Source: Vreelandella salicampi (GTDB lineage: Bacteria; Pseudomonadota; Gammaproteobacteria; Pseudomonadales; Halomonadaceae). Taken from it: a stretch of 64,000 nucleotides of DNA. The notes below the pieces were generated by a model. That model saw nothing but the letters and a program-made list of their open reading frames with translations, was not told the DNA's origin and made no database searches. Each line of letters starts with the position of its first letter. Position 1 is the stretch's first letter. Below are positions 1 through 6,869 of this stretch, in pieces. Location of the stretch: contig NZ_JACCDF010000009.1 in the NCBI RefSeq assembly GCF_013415105.1, positions 1 through 64,000 on the forward strand, in the 5' to 3' direction. The translations under genes were made by a program, and so were the position numbers.

Positions 1-77
1 AAGCTGGAGAACCGTGTCGTGGCACCTGATGCCCAACCGTGTCAAAATTGAGCAATACGTGAACGAGAGGTTTTCTC

Positions 78-302
78 ATGAATCTCCAGAAAATTGAAGA
101 CGAGGCGCTCCACCTCCCTAGAGAGGAGCGAGCGCAATTGATCCAGCGACTGGTATTGAGTCTGGAGTCCCCGTCAGAAGAAGAGCTCAGGTCCGATTGG
201 TTGCTTGAGGCGCGGCGCAGGGGCGAAGAGCTCGACAATGGCACCGTTCAGGCTGTGTCTGGCGATGAGGTCATGAGGAAGGCTAGAGCACTGATCAAAT
301 GA
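78..302 (+). CDS. Addiction module antitoxin component (TIGR02574/Unstab_antitox type)
   Basis: A 74-residue acidic protein with the pattern of the short unstable antitoxins of the TIGR02574 family: an N-terminal segment of the form EALxLPxEERAxLIxxLxxSLE (about residues 9-31), then a W-x-x-EARRRxEEL helix and a C-terminal VxxxEVMRKARAL segment that typically masks the toxin. It should bind and neutralise the ParE-like protein encoded next, whose ATG overlaps its stop codon as ATGA, so the two are translationally coupled. The start is preceded by GAGAGG. Two copies of the 9-mer AACCGTGTC (10-18 and 35-43) lie upstream and could be operator half-sites, but that is only a suggestion. The pair is the first cassette of the array visible here. 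Family assignment is by recognition of the pattern, not by search. Confidence 0.85.
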   Translation: MNLQKIEDEALHLPREERAQLIQRLVLSLESPSEEELRSDWLLEARRRGEELDNGTVQAVSGDEVMRKARALIK

Positions 303-592
303 ACTATTCTTTTCACCCGGCAGCGGAAGCCGAGTTCCTGGAGTCAGTTGGTTATTACGAATCAAAAGTTCCGGGATTGGGTGGTGCCCTCATAGAGGAA
401 TTTGAGGCCCTGGCCAATTTAGTTGGCGAGTCACCGAAAGCTTGGCAGGTCGAGTTGCCACCAGATATTCGTAGAGCGCCCCTTCACAGATTTCCCCTGT
501 CTATCGTTTACCGAGAGAGGCCTGATGGTTTCCAGATTCTGGCTGTTGCTCATGACCGGCGGCGTCCGCAGTACTGGCTGGGCAGGCTTTAA
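299..592 (+). CDS. RelE/ParE-family toxin
   Basis: A 97-residue basic protein of the RelE/ParE fold: N-terminal FHPAAEAEFLESVGYYE helix pair, a central stretch ending RRAPLHRFPLSIVYRE, and the C-terminal VAHDRRRPQYW strand typical of ParE-like toxins (AVAHxRRxPxYW). ParE toxins generally target DNA gyrase and RelE relatives cleave mRNA; the sequence alone does not say which applies. It overlaps the antitoxin gene by four bases and its stop codon lies inside the left core of the first attC-like site, the usual compact layout of a toxin-antitoxin cassette in integrons, where such pairs stabilise arrays. The gene appears intact. Confidence 0.87.
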   Translation: MNYSFHPAAEAEFLESVGYYESKVPGLGGALIEEFEALANLVGESPKAWQVELPPDIRRAPLHRFPLSIVYRERPDGFQILAVAHDRRRPQYWLGRL

Positions 593-664
593 CAATTGGC
601 TGAACAGCGACCGATTTTCCGCCGCTCCGCGGCTCCAAACCGGCGCGTGAGCCGGGCGTTATAC
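587..664 (+). repeat. attC-like integron recombination site 1
   Basis: A 78-bp imperfect inverted repeat directly after the toxin gene. The left end reads TTTAACAATTGGCTGAACAG and the right end GAGCCGGGCGTTATAC, so TAAC and GTTA cores face each other and GGCT/AGCC can pair inside. The middle holds a second stem (GCCGC-TCC-GCGGC). This is the architecture of integron attC sites. No site-specific integrase is seen in the window. Confidence 0.7.
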
Positions 665-682
665 ACCAAGGGAGACTCGCAG

Positions 683-1057
683 TTGAAGGAAGTCGTCGTA
701 GGAATGTGGATCTTAGCCACGGGCTCTTATCTGTGGTTTATGAGCAAGGCTGAACCTCAGTCACTTCTTGCAGATTGGTTTATCTTCATCTTTACATTGT
801 TTTCCGCTGCATTTGCGGGCGACATTCTTATCAAGTTACTGAAAGTACGTTGGTATGAGCGCCAGTGGTCCGATTTGGCGGGGCTTGGAGTTTTATTTTT
901 CCTTGGGATAGCCATCATTCTTGCGGGTATCAGTCTGTCTGCCATGGAGGCACTCGGTAGCGCGTGGCCTGGGTTTATTGTCGCTCTTTTAGGTATTCCC
1001 TATTTCTACTGGGTACTTCATCGAATTGAGCAGAAGTTCAGGCAGCTCAGTGTATAA
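683..1057 (+). CDS. Small integral membrane protein, cassette-encoded, unknown function
   Basis: About 124 residues if translation starts at the TTG at 683, which sits eight bases after GGGAG; an ATG at 704 is the alternative. The open frame extends upstream to 596, but that part lies inside the attC-like site and is unlikely to be translated. Four hydrophobic stretches (roughly residues 4-22, 29-48, 63-84 and 88-110 of the TTG form) predict a four-helix inner-membrane protein, with charged loops such as KVRWYERQW between helices. I do not recognise a family. It sits alone between two attC-like sites, as a one-gene cassette. It is more AT-rich than the chromosomal core genes further right. 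Confidence 0.6.
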   Translation: MKEVVVGMWILATGSYLWFMSKAEPQSLLADWFIFIFTLFSAAFAGDILIKLLKVRWYERQWSDLAGLGVLFFLGIAIILAGISLSAMEALGSAWPGFIVALLGIPYFYWVLHRIEQKFRQLSV

Positions 1058-1156
1058 CCAGTCATTCCAGTTCGTTCCGGCTCTGACAGGCCTCCACCGA
1101 ACGGCCTTTGCTCCGCTTCGCTGCGTAAAGGCCGCCGCTGAATTTTGGCGTTAAAT
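1052..1156 (+). repeat. attC-like integron recombination site 2
   Basis: A 105-bp imperfect inverted repeat following the membrane protein. It begins GTATAACCAGTCATTCCAG and ends GCTGAATTTTGGCGTTAAAT, giving facing TAAC and GTTA cores. The apical stem is strong: GCCTTT pairs with AAAGGC around a CG-rich centre (about 1112-1140). It fits the cassette-separating attC class. Confidence 0.7.
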
Positions 1157-1219
1157 TTTTGCTGAACCTCTCAGACTATGCTGTAATACGTTGTAGTCAC
1201 CAAACTCGAGGGTACAGTC

Positions 1220-1492
1220 ATGGGTGTCACTACAGTTCGTCTTCAGGCAGAAGTTGAACAGCACCTGGAGGCAATCGCCGGCAGGCTCCACCGGAGCAAA
1301 GGCTGGGTGATCAATCAGGCACTATCAGAATACATTGAAAAGCAACAGCGTGAGCAGAAGCGTTGGCAGCAAACGCTAGAAGCAATGGAGTCGGCCGCCC
1401 AAGGAAAGGTAGTTGATGCTAGCGAGGTCCATGGTTGGCTCAATAGTTGGGGAACCGAAAACGAGCAGGATGCGCCGAGGTCAGGTAAGTGA
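1220..1492 (+). CDS. Ribbon-helix-helix (CopG/ParD-like) antitoxin
   Basis: A 90-residue protein beginning MGVTTVRLQAEVEQHLEAI, the beta-strand plus first helix of ribbon-helix-helix DNA-binding antitoxins, followed by LHRSKGWVINQALSEYIE, the second helix. The C-terminal half (DASEVHGWLNSWGTENE) has the form of the toxin-neutralising tail in ParD-like proteins. It would repress its own promoter as a dimer and neutralise the ParE-type protein encoded just downstream; the stop and the next start overlap as GTGA. Upstream lies attC-like site 2, so the pair forms the third cassette. Identification rests on motif pattern and context. Confidence 0.85.
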   Translation: MGVTTVRLQAEVEQHLEAIAGRLHRSKGWVINQALSEYIEKQQREQKRWQQTLEAMESAAQGKVVDASEVHGWLNSWGTENEQDAPRSGK

Positions 1493-1770
1493 AACTGGTT
1501 TACACGGACGAAGCCATTGAAGATTTAAAGCGCCTTAGGGAGTTCATCGCAGCCCACAATCCCTCTGCGGCAGCCAGGATAGCCGCAGAGCTGGTAGGCA
1601 AAATCGAATTGCTACCAGACTTTCCCAAAATAGGGACTCCGGTTGAAATGGCGCCGGTACCTGATTCCGTCCGCGATATGGTTTTTGGCAAGTACGTTGT
1701 CCGATATTCAGTACATGTGAGTGCCATTATCATTCTTCGGGTATGGCATGAACTGGAAGGTGAACGGTAG
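1489..1770 (+). CDS. RelE/ParE-family toxin
   Basis: A 93-residue ParE/RelE-type toxin starting with GTG and overlapping the antitoxin stop. Seen features: N-terminal YTDEAIEDLKRLREFI helix, then NPSAAARIAAELVGKIELL (the second ParE helix), and the beta-strand end with GKYVVRYSVHVSAIIILRVWHELEGER, matching the usual pattern xYxxRYxVxxxxIxILRVWHxxExR. It appears complete. With the upstream RHH protein this is the second toxin-antitoxin pair within 1.8 kb; such pairs are common stabilising cassettes in long integron arrays. Confidence 0.87.
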   Translation: MKLVYTDEAIEDLKRLREFIAAHNPSAAARIAAELVGKIELLPDFPKIGTPVEMAPVPDSVRDMVFGKYVVRYSVHVSAIIILRVWHELEGER

Positions 1771-1772
1771 CA

Positions 1773-1850
1773 ATTTAACCAGCCGCTGTTGCCGGATAAT
1801 TTTTCCACCGCTGTGCGGTTCCAAAATTGCCGCAACGCTCAGTGTTACCC
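1773..1850 (+). repeat. attC-like integron recombination site 3
   Basis: A 78-bp imperfect inverted repeat. The left core ATTTAAC matches the RYYYAAC consensus exactly, and the right end reads CGCAACGCTCAGTGTTACCC. The outer arms CAGCCGCTGTTGC and GCAACGCTCAGTG can pair with mismatches. An internal stem with CCGC/GCGG is present at about 1808-1819. It is the clearest left core of the set. Confidence 0.72.
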
Positions 1851-1872
1851 GCTAATCGATCATCAAGGTGTG

Positions 1873-1904
1873 GTTAGTGGAGCGACTTCAAGCAGAGTCT
1901 GCTA
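1873..1904. repeat. 32-bp dispersed repeat, copy A
   Basis: Begins GTTAGTGGAGCG and ends TCTGCTA. It matches 10882-10913 at 29 of 32 positions by eye. Copy A continues into AACAAGCCG, so the unit here has GTTAG/CTAAC ends facing each other. It lies between attC-like site 3 and the SGNH hydrolase gene. It may be an attC remnant or the trace of a lost element; its nature is unknown. Confidence 0.65.
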
Positions 1905-1974
1905 ACAAGCCGCTCGATAATGACGCCGCAAGCGACACATATTAGCAGTGCGCTATGTAGCAAGAGAGGTGGCC

Positions 1975-2613
1975 ATGCATCAGATCCTTGTTTACGCAGA
2001 CTCATTGAGTTGGGGCATCATCCCGGATACCCGCCGTCGGTTAGGTTTTGAGCAACGTTGGCCGGGTGTGTTGGAAAAGAACCTGCTTGAAGCGGGAGTT
2101 TCCGTCAGGGTTATCGAGGATTGCCTGAATGGTCGTCGAACCGTGTGGGACGATCCCTACAAACCAGGTCGCAACGGGCTGGAGGGTTTGGAGCAGCGTA
2201 TAGAGATCAATTCGCCGTTGTCGCTAGTGGTTATGCTGCTAGGCACAAACGATTTTCAATCCATGCATAAATTCAATGCGTGGCAATCTGCACAGGGGGT
2301 AAAGACACTGGTTGGCGCCATTCGCCGTGCTCCCATTGAACCAGGCATGCCGGTGCCTCCGATCATGCTCGTTGCTCCTCCTAAAATCCAAAAGGCCAAA
2401 GGCAATATAGCGCCAAAGTTTGAAGGCGCAGAGAGCAAAGCGGTGGGGTTATCCGCAGCCATTGCCGCCGTCGCCGAAGAATGCGAGTGCCACTTTTTCG
2501 ATGCAGGCCTGGTGACGCCCACAAGCCGCATTGATGGCGTTCATTTGGATGAAGATCAGCACTATGAATTGGGTACTGCATTAGCCAAGGCAATTCAGCC
2601 GCTGGTGTCATAG
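1975..2613 (+). CDS. SGNH/GDSL-family hydrolase (arylesterase-like), cassette-encoded
   Basis: 212 residues from the ATG at 1975, preceded by AGAGAGG; the frame is open to a GTG at 1948. It resembles the single-domain SGNH arylesterases. Block I reads YADSLSWG, so the nucleophile Ser10 is present but the usual Gly of GDSL is Ala8. Block III is GTND at 90-93 (Asn92), and block V is DGVHLD with Asp187 and His190. The conserved NGRRTVWDDPYKPGRNG stretch fits that subgroup, which hydrolyses small esters or thioesters; substrate is not predictable. No signal peptide, so cytoplasmic. It stands alone between repeats and attC-like site 4. The Gly-to-Ala change at the nucleophile motif is unusual; activity is probable but unproven. 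Confidence 0.82.
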   Translation: MHQILVYADSLSWGIIPDTRRRLGFEQRWPGVLEKNLLEAGVSVRVIEDCLNGRRTVWDDPYKPGRNGLEGLEQRIEINSPLSLVVMLLGTNDFQSMHKFNAWQSAQGVKTLVGAIRRAPIEPGMPVPPIMLVAPPKIQKAKGNIAPKFEGAESKAVGLSAAIAAVAEECECHFFDAGLVTPTSRIDGVHLDEDQHYELGTALAKAIQPLVS

Positions 2614-2620
2614 TATTGCC

Positions 2621-2693
2621 GCATAACAATCGCTAGCATTTCCCTGCGGCTTCGCCTCCGCTTTAAAGCCGCGCGTTCTGAACGGCGTTATGA
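2621..2693 (+). repeat. attC-like integron recombination site 4
   Basis: A 73-bp imperfect inverted repeat between the hydrolase and nitroreductase genes. The left end is GCATAACAATCGCTAGC and the right end GTTCTGAACGGCGTTATGA. The apical stem GCGGCTT/AAGCCGC (about 2646-2673) is perfect. The GTTATGA right core overlaps a potential upstream ATG of the next gene. Confidence 0.7.
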
Positions 2694-3227
2694 TGGGGAG
2701 TAAACGCATGATCTTCGAGCTACCTGCACCGGAATTGCAAGACTCTGAGTCATTAGCTGGCTGTATTGAAAATCGGCGCAGCGTTAGGGAGTACGCGAAT
2801 GCATCGCTATCTATCGATGTTTTGTCTCAATTGCTTTGGTCGGCCCAAGGCATAACAGGGCCAGACCAAAAAAGAGCAACGCCATCGGCAGGTGGGTTAT
2901 ACCCGCTGCAGCTAAAAATTTTGGTGCAGCGTGTGTCTAAGCTTGAGCCTGGTATCTATGAGTATCTGGCCGATAGCCATTCGTTGAGACTAACTGGTGA
3001 GCGTGTTCCGGAAGGGGCAGTGCAGGGGCTAGGGATTGGCGACCAACCATGGTTGAAAGAAGCCGCTCTCGTCATCGGGGTTACAGCAAAGCTCGATGAT
3101 GCGGTCAGGCACTTTGAATCTCAGCCACCCCAGGGAGCGCGTGGTGCTCGCTATGTATATATGGAAACGGGTGCTTTAGCGCAAAATGTCGTAAGCGCTC
3201 CATTAACCACATGTAGTCAGGCTTTAC

Positions 3228-4823
3228 TTAGACCGGTAATGTCTCTTTCCACTGCCAGGGCAGCAGCGTGCTGAGTTCATCATCATTGAGGGTGGGCAGT
3301 GTCTCGAAGACGTGCTGCAAGTACTCGTAGGGCGAGAGGCCATTGGCTTTGGCGGTTTCGATCAGGCTGTAGATCGCCGCGCTGGCCTGTGCACCGCTGG
3401 GGGTGTGGCTGAACAACCAGTTTTTGCGGCCCACGACGAACGGGCGGATGGCATTCTCCGCCGGGTTATTGTCCAGTGGGATCAGGCCATCGTCCAGGAA
3501 CCGGGTCAGGCGGGGCCACTGATGATCCAGGTAGTGAAGGGCTTTCCCCAGTGCGCTTTTGGGCAGCACCTGGGCCAGTGACTTGTCGAGCCAGGTGCGC
3601 AGTTGATCGATTAACGGGCGGCTCTTCTGGTCACGCAGCGCATGGCGCGCGTCGGGCTTAAGTGCCTTCGCCTGTTTTTCCACGCCGTACAGCTTGCGGA
3701 TCTGGTTCAGCGCCCAGTCGGCTTTGCCGGTTTTACCTTTGGGCTGCACTTTCTGGGCCTCGACGAACTTACGCCGGGCATGCGCCCAGCAGCCCGCATG
3801 GGTGATCCCATTGCGGCGCACGACCTCGGCGTAGCCTTCATAGCCATCGGTGATTAAGCGACCCGCATAGTCGCTCAGCAGGCGAACGGGGACCCGCCCG
3901 GCACGACTGGCGTCATAATCGAACAAGACAACCTGTTGGCCTGGCGGCCCACCGCGCTGTACCCACATGTAAGACGTGGCACTCGCTTTACGATCCGCTT
4001 CTTGATTCACCTGGAGCGTCGTCTCGTCCATGTGGATCAGCGGTGCGGTCAGCAGGTGCTGGCGTAATGTCTCGATCAATGGGGTGATGCGTTCACCGGC
4101 CTGCACCATCCAGCGGGCCAAGGTATTACGGGGGATCTCGGCGCCATGGCGGGCAAAGATCTGACTCTGCCGATAAAGCGGTAGCGCGTCCTGGTATTTA
4201 GCCGTCGCAATATAGGCGAGCAGTGTGGCGCTGGCGTTGCTCTTGGGCAACAGTTTGGCGGGTGCCGCGGCGATCTTGACGCCCTCTTCGCAGGTTCGGC
4301 ACGCATACTTACGCCGGACATGACGGATGACCTCGACCCGTGCGGGCACCACGTGAAGTTCCTCGCTAACCGCTTCACCAATGACCGTTAACGCGGTGCC
4401 ATCATCCTGACAGTGGCGAGCTTCTTCAGGGAGTTCATGCACCACCTCAACTCGCGGAAGTTCGGGCGGCAACGCCACCCGGCCACCCCGGGTACGGCGC
4501 TTCGTCGGCGTGGCGGGCTCGGCCGCGGTGTCATCCACGGCATCGTTATCTGTCGCCTCGGTGTCGCCGTTTTCCTCGTCAACCGCCACTTCGGCTTCGT
4601 TGATCAGCAAGTCTTTCTGATCCACCTGATACTTCTCAGTGGAAGGGCCGAACTGACGCTCCAGGGCCAACCGGAACTGTTCAAACAGTGATTGTTTGGT
4701 GGCTTCCCACTGGACTTCTTTTTTCTCCATCAACGCCAATAGCCGCGCATTTTCAGCGTCAGCAGCGGCCAGCTTGCGCTCAAGCTGGTTGATCGTTGTC
4801 GCGGAGGAAGAGGCGTTTTTCAT
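3228..4823 (-). CDS. tnpC: IS66 family transposase TnpC (DDE)
   Basis: 531 residues, the usual length. The N-terminus is a coiled coil (about 8-55) followed by a basic FGPSTEKY segment; an acidic linker leads to the zinc-ribbon-like RHVRRKYACRTCEEG region (about 165-183), and the DDE catalytic domain follows: HMDETTLQV (first Asp), LITDGYEGYAEV (second Asp) and DNNPAENAIRPFVVGRKNW (Glu), with the conserved HAGCWAHARRKFVEA between them. The C-terminal part SLIETAKANGLSPYEYLQHVFETLP is the IS66 C domain. It is the last gene of the element and ends 37 bases before its left terminus. It catalyses transposition together with TnpA and TnpB. Confidence 0.96.
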   Translation of the reverse strand: MKNASSSATTINQLERKLAAADAENARLLALMEKKEVQWEATKQSLFEQFRLALERQFGPSTEKYQVDQKDLLINEAEVAVDEENGDTEATDNDAVDDTAAEPATPTKRRTRGGRVALPPELPRVEVVHELPEEARHCQDDGTALTVIGEAVSEELHVVPARVEVIRHVRRKYACRTCEEGVKIAAAPAKLLPKSNASATLLAYIATAKYQDALPLYRQSQIFARHGAEIPRNTLARWMVQAGERITPLIETLRQHLLTAPLIHMDETTLQVNQEADRKASATSYMWVQRGGPPGQQVVLFDYDASRAGRVPVRLLSDYAGRLITDGYEGYAEVVRRNGITHAGCWAHARRKFVEAQKVQPKGKTGKADWALNQIRKLYGVEKQAKALKPDARHALRDQKSRPLIDQLRTWLDKSLAQVLPKSALGKALHYLDHQWPRLTRFLDDGLIPLDNNPAENAIRPFVVGRKNWLFSHTPSGAQASAAIYSLIETAKANGLSPYEYLQHVFETLPTLNDDELSTLLPWQWKETLPV

Positions 4824-4868
4824 ACCGCCTAGTTTACCAAAAACGCCGCTAAAACAGGAGCAAAAAAG

Positions 4869-5225
4869 CTAACCAACCTGCTGAAAATTCAACGCTTTGT
4901 GGGGTTGCATGGCTTTCAGATTCACGCCATCCAGCAGCCAGTTAAGTTCCTGGCCCGTCAGCGTCACCGTGTCGCCTTCCAGGTGGGTTGGCCACTTAAA
5001 GCGTTCGCGCTCCAGGCGCTTGTACCACACCACAAAACCGTTGCGCTCCCAGAACAGCAGCTTCACCTTATCGCGTTGGCGGTTACCGAACACAAAGAGT
5101 GCCTGCTCGAACGGATTCAAGTCCATGGCCTCCTGAACCAGCAGGGCCAACCCATCGATTTGTTTCCGCATATCCACAGGCTCGCGGCACAGGTACACCG
5201 TCAGATCGGTACCGGGGCGGATCAT
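4869..5225 (-). CDS. tnpB: IS66 family accessory protein TnpB (Orf2 type)
   Basis: 118 residues from the ATG at 5225, which overlaps the tnpA stop as ATGA; the open frame extends further upstream to 5309 but that would overlap tnpA. Conserved IS66 Orf2 features are seen: YLCREPVDMRKQIDGLALLVQ near the N-terminus, LFVFGNRQRDKVKLLFWERNGFVVWYKRLE in the middle and GQELNWLLDGVN near the end. TnpB is required with TnpA and TnpC for transposition of IS66 elements; its exact activity is not established. Coding sequence is intact. The spacing to tnpC is about 45 bases. Confidence 0.94.
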   Translation of the reverse strand: MIRPGTDLTVYLCREPVDMRKQIDGLALLVQEAMDLNPFEQALFVFGNRQRDKVKLLFWERNGFVVWYKRLERERFKWPTHLEGDTVTLTGQELNWLLDGVNLKAMQPHKALNFQQVG

Positions 5226-5434
5226 GTCACCACCTCCACTGCGACAAATCGTGCGGGATGACAACGCGGAGGTACGGGAAAACCTTGCACGATTAACCGA
5301 TTTTCCCACGCCATCAGGTCGGCCAACGTCACGGCTTGCGCTTCAGCATACGCACTTAACGGCATCTGCAATGCAGCGGCATAAGACAGGTGCCCTAACC
5401 AAAACGCTTGAGTGGGATTGAGTTCGCGGCTCAT
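5222..5434 (-). CDS. tnpA: IS66 family accessory protein TnpA
   Basis: 70 residues from the ATG at 5434, six bases after GGAG. The sequence MSRELNPTQAFWLGHLSYAA followed by LSAYAEAQAVTLADLMAWENRL is the short IS66 TnpA form with a helix-turn-helix-like middle, which is presumed to bind element DNA. It is the first gene of the tnpA-tnpB-tnpC unit and overlaps tnpB by four bases. About 80 bases separate its start from the right inverted repeat, where the element promoter should lie. Confidence 0.85.
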   Translation of the reverse strand: MSRELNPTQAFWLGHLSYAAALQMPLSAYAEAQAVTLADLMAWENRLIVQGFPVPPRCHPARFVAVEVVT

Positions 5435-5661
5435 GATGATCTCCAAAGCAAAAAGAGACCATCAGTGTGATCAGCCAACGTTAATCTGGGTAGATGGGTT
5501 TTATGGCGCGCTTACAAAATGTCCATCTTCAGAGCACGGCTCTTGGCGTTGGTTGTGTTCTAGTAGCAGGCTTCGATGATTCAAGGGTGAAGGAAGCATT
5601 GAAGTTGCCTACAGACTTGGAGCCTACGGCGCTGCTGTGTATTGGGCAGCGGCGGGATGCC

Positions 5662-5676
5662 TAACAGTGCACGTTA
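5662..5676. repeat. Collapsed attC-like remnant at nitroreductase stop
   Basis: The stop codon of the interrupted nitroreductase begins TAACAGTGCACGTTA, in which TAAC and GTTA cores are only seven bases apart and GTGCAC is a palindrome. A full attC would have 50 or more bases between these cores, so this may be an attC whose hairpin was deleted, or chance. Downstream to 5875 I see no gene; the AT-rich stretch contains a small CCCC/GGGG hairpin near 5690-5705. Confidence 0.3.
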
Positions 5677-5875
5677 AAAAACCCCGCAGACCCCTAAATA
5701 GAGGGGAAAAGCTGCCTCTGGATTTTACGTAGTTAGCAGAGGAAGCCTTCAGGAAAGACAAACGAATTAATATTCGAATTGTGCCTGATTAGTCTCTGGT
5801 CTCCAGCGTTCTGCACAAGCCTGCTAAAGCAGTGCGGTAACCATGCCTAGTCACTGCTATGTCTAAGGAGAGCCT

Positions 5876-6019
5876 ATTAAACTTCTATTCATCTGCAGCG
5901 AAAATAGGCTACGCAGTCCGACGGCTGAACGTGTCTTTTCAGCTTATCCCGGTATTCAATCAATTGGCGCTGGCACAGGTTCGAATGCTAAAACCCCTGT
6001 TTCCTGGGGCTTAAACTGA
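5876..6019 (+). pseudogene. Truncated low-molecular-weight protein-tyrosine-phosphatase-like gene
   Basis: The frame encodes KLLFICSENRLRSPTAERVF and then SAYPGIQSIGAGT, the characteristic start of a small phosphatase-like family (CSxNxLRSPTAE, about 105 residues when complete). It stops after 47 codons at TGA, just past a TPVS motif, and the remaining half (WADxIFVME and beyond) is absent downstream in any frame I can see. The expected start codon is ATT, five bases after a perfect AAGGAG; this is either a mutated ATG or a rare ATT start. The signature CSxN lacks the CX5R arrangement of classical phosphatases, so the family function is itself uncertain. Most likely a cassette relic. Confidence 0.6.
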
Positions 6020-6045
6020 GCGTGGATCCTGAGCTTGCTGACCAT
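5956..6045 (-). CDS. Possible 29-codon small ORF with consensus ribosome binding site
   Basis: A short minus-strand frame, MVSKLRIHAQFKPQETGVLA onward to a TGA at 5956, begins five bases after the core of GGAGGTGA (plus-strand complement at 6048-6055), a full match to the anti-Shine-Dalgarno sequence. It overlaps the phosphatase remnant on the other strand. I recognise no family. The strong ribosome site suggests the start of a real gene that has since been truncated, but chance cannot be excluded. Confidence 0.3.
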   Translation of the reverse strand: MVSKLRIHAQFKPQETGVLAFEPVPAPID

Positions 6046-6181
6046 ATTCACCTCCATGTGATACGTGAAGGCACGACGACAGGCCGTGCCTGCACCCAAC
6101 GTAGACCTTGATCTATATCATCACAAGGTCGATGATCTTTTGAAGGCTATGCGCGTTGCGTCGCTCAGGCGCGCGATCCAA

Positions 6182-6328
6182 CAATAACCGTTCACTTAGA
6201 GGCTGATTCATCTCGCCGACTCACACTGCATTAAGCAAGCACAATCGTCCCGATCAGCCTTCATTGAGTCACCTAAGGTTCAGGGTTGATTGCGCCAAAA
6301 ATCGGCGCGGCTCAATTCAGTGTTAGCT
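6182..6328 (+). repeat. Long attC-like hairpin element (candidate site 5)
   Basis: The stretch starts CAATAACCGTTCACTTAGAG and ends CGGCTCAATTCAGTGTTAGC. Cores TAAC and GTTA face each other, the outer arms pair imperfectly, and an inner stem AGGCTGAT (6200-6207)/ATCAGCCT (6253-6260) is perfect over eight bases. At 147 bp it would be a long attC. It precedes the Old Yellow Enzyme fragment. The rest of 6020-6181 holds no gene I can support. Confidence 0.45.
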
Positions 6329-6338
6329 ACTCAGAGTA

Positions 6339-6869
6339 ATGTCTATGATGAAAGATTCAGGCTCGAACGACTGCCTTCAAAGCATGCTTGAGCTTCCTTG
6401 CGGCGCGATTCTAAAGAATCGACTGGTTAAGTCGGCAATGTCAGATTCGCTTGCCGATGGTGAGGGGAATCCGACCGAGGCGCGGGTTCGGCTTTACGAA
6501 AGATGGGCGGAAGGTGGCGTGGCTGTGTCCTTCGTCGGTGAAGTACAGGGGGATCCGCGCTTTCCGGAGAAGCCGGGAAATCTCGTCCTTGGAGCACACT
6601 CTAACCAGCTCATGCTTCACTCCCTAACGAGTAGGGCGATGATTAAGGGCGCTCATTTGTGGGCGCAACTCGGCCATGCCGGCGCCCTTGCGCACTTGCC
6701 GATCAGCCAGCCAAAGGGGCCATCGGCGCTGAACCTTGATGGCCTTCAATGTGCGGCGATGTCGACGGATGAGGTTCAAGCATTGCCTGCCATGTATGCG
6801 AGAACCGCGTTACACGCAAAGACGGTGGGCTTCAGCGGTGTGCATATTCACGCGGGACCCGACAATTAA
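6339..6869 (+). pseudogene. Old Yellow Enzyme-family (NADH:flavin oxidoreductase) N-terminal fragment
   Basis: 176 codons that match the first half of an OYE-type TIM-barrel oxidoreductase: LPCGAILKNRLVKSAMSD (N-terminal FMN-barrel start), then a YERWAEGGVAVSFVGEVQ strand, WAQLGHAGALAH (the QLxHAGR region) and FSGVHIHAG, which is where the family continues with HGYLLSQFLSP. Instead the frame reads PDN and stops. Complete members are about 370-400 residues, so the FMN phosphate-binding half is missing and the product should not fold. The abrupt end inside the most conserved motif suggests deletion or recombination, and a right-half attC-like tail (GGTTCGCACGGCGTTATAT, 6883-6902) follows 15-30 bases later. 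Confidence 0.72.

Larger units (their letters stand above)
3191..5515 (-). mobile_element. Complete IS66-family insertion sequence (2325 bp)
   Basis: Ends are imperfect inverted repeats: the left begins GTAAGCGCTCCATTAACC and the right, read on the other strand, GTAAGCGCGCCATAAAACC, the usual GTAAGCG start of IS66-family termini. An exact 8-bp target duplication AAAATGTC flanks it (3183-3190 and 5516-5523). It carries the standard three genes tnpA, tnpB and tnpC on the minus strand with no visible frameshift, so it is likely functional. It lies in the nitroreductase cassette gene. Confidence 0.95.
2708..5664 (+). pseudogene. SagB-like nitroreductase-fold gene split by IS66 insertion
   Basis: The 5' part (2708-3190) and 3' part (5524-5664) rejoin in frame once the IS66 element and one copy of the target duplication are removed, giving about 207 residues. 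Start at the ATG at 2708, with GGGGAG seven bases upstream. Seen motifs: ENRRSVREYANASLS (FMN-binding N-terminus), TPSAGGLYPLQL (the SagB/nitroreductase TPSAGxLYPLE motif), and after the insertion VHLQSTALGVGCVLVAGF, the last conserved helix, closing with LEPTALLCIGQRRDA. The family reduces substrates with FMN; SagB relatives act on azoline peptides, others on nitro compounds, and the substrate here is not known. The insertion removes the C-terminal dimer/FMN part, so the gene is inactive now, but both halves are otherwise undecayed, so insertion looks recent. Confidence 0.88.

Noticed and set aside
10-43. Direct repeat AACCGTGTC upstream of the first antitoxin as an operator
   Set aside because: Nine bases with no palindrome; too weak to list as a regulatory site.
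596-682. N-terminal extension of the small membrane protein (MAEQRPIFRR onward)
   Set aside because: It is encoded by the attC-like site itself and lacks a ribosome site; the TTG at 683 with GGGAG is preferred.
4387-4700. Long frames on the plus strand across the IS66 transposase gene
   Set aside because: They are shadows of the tnpC and tnpB genes in other frames, with no motif or ribosome site.
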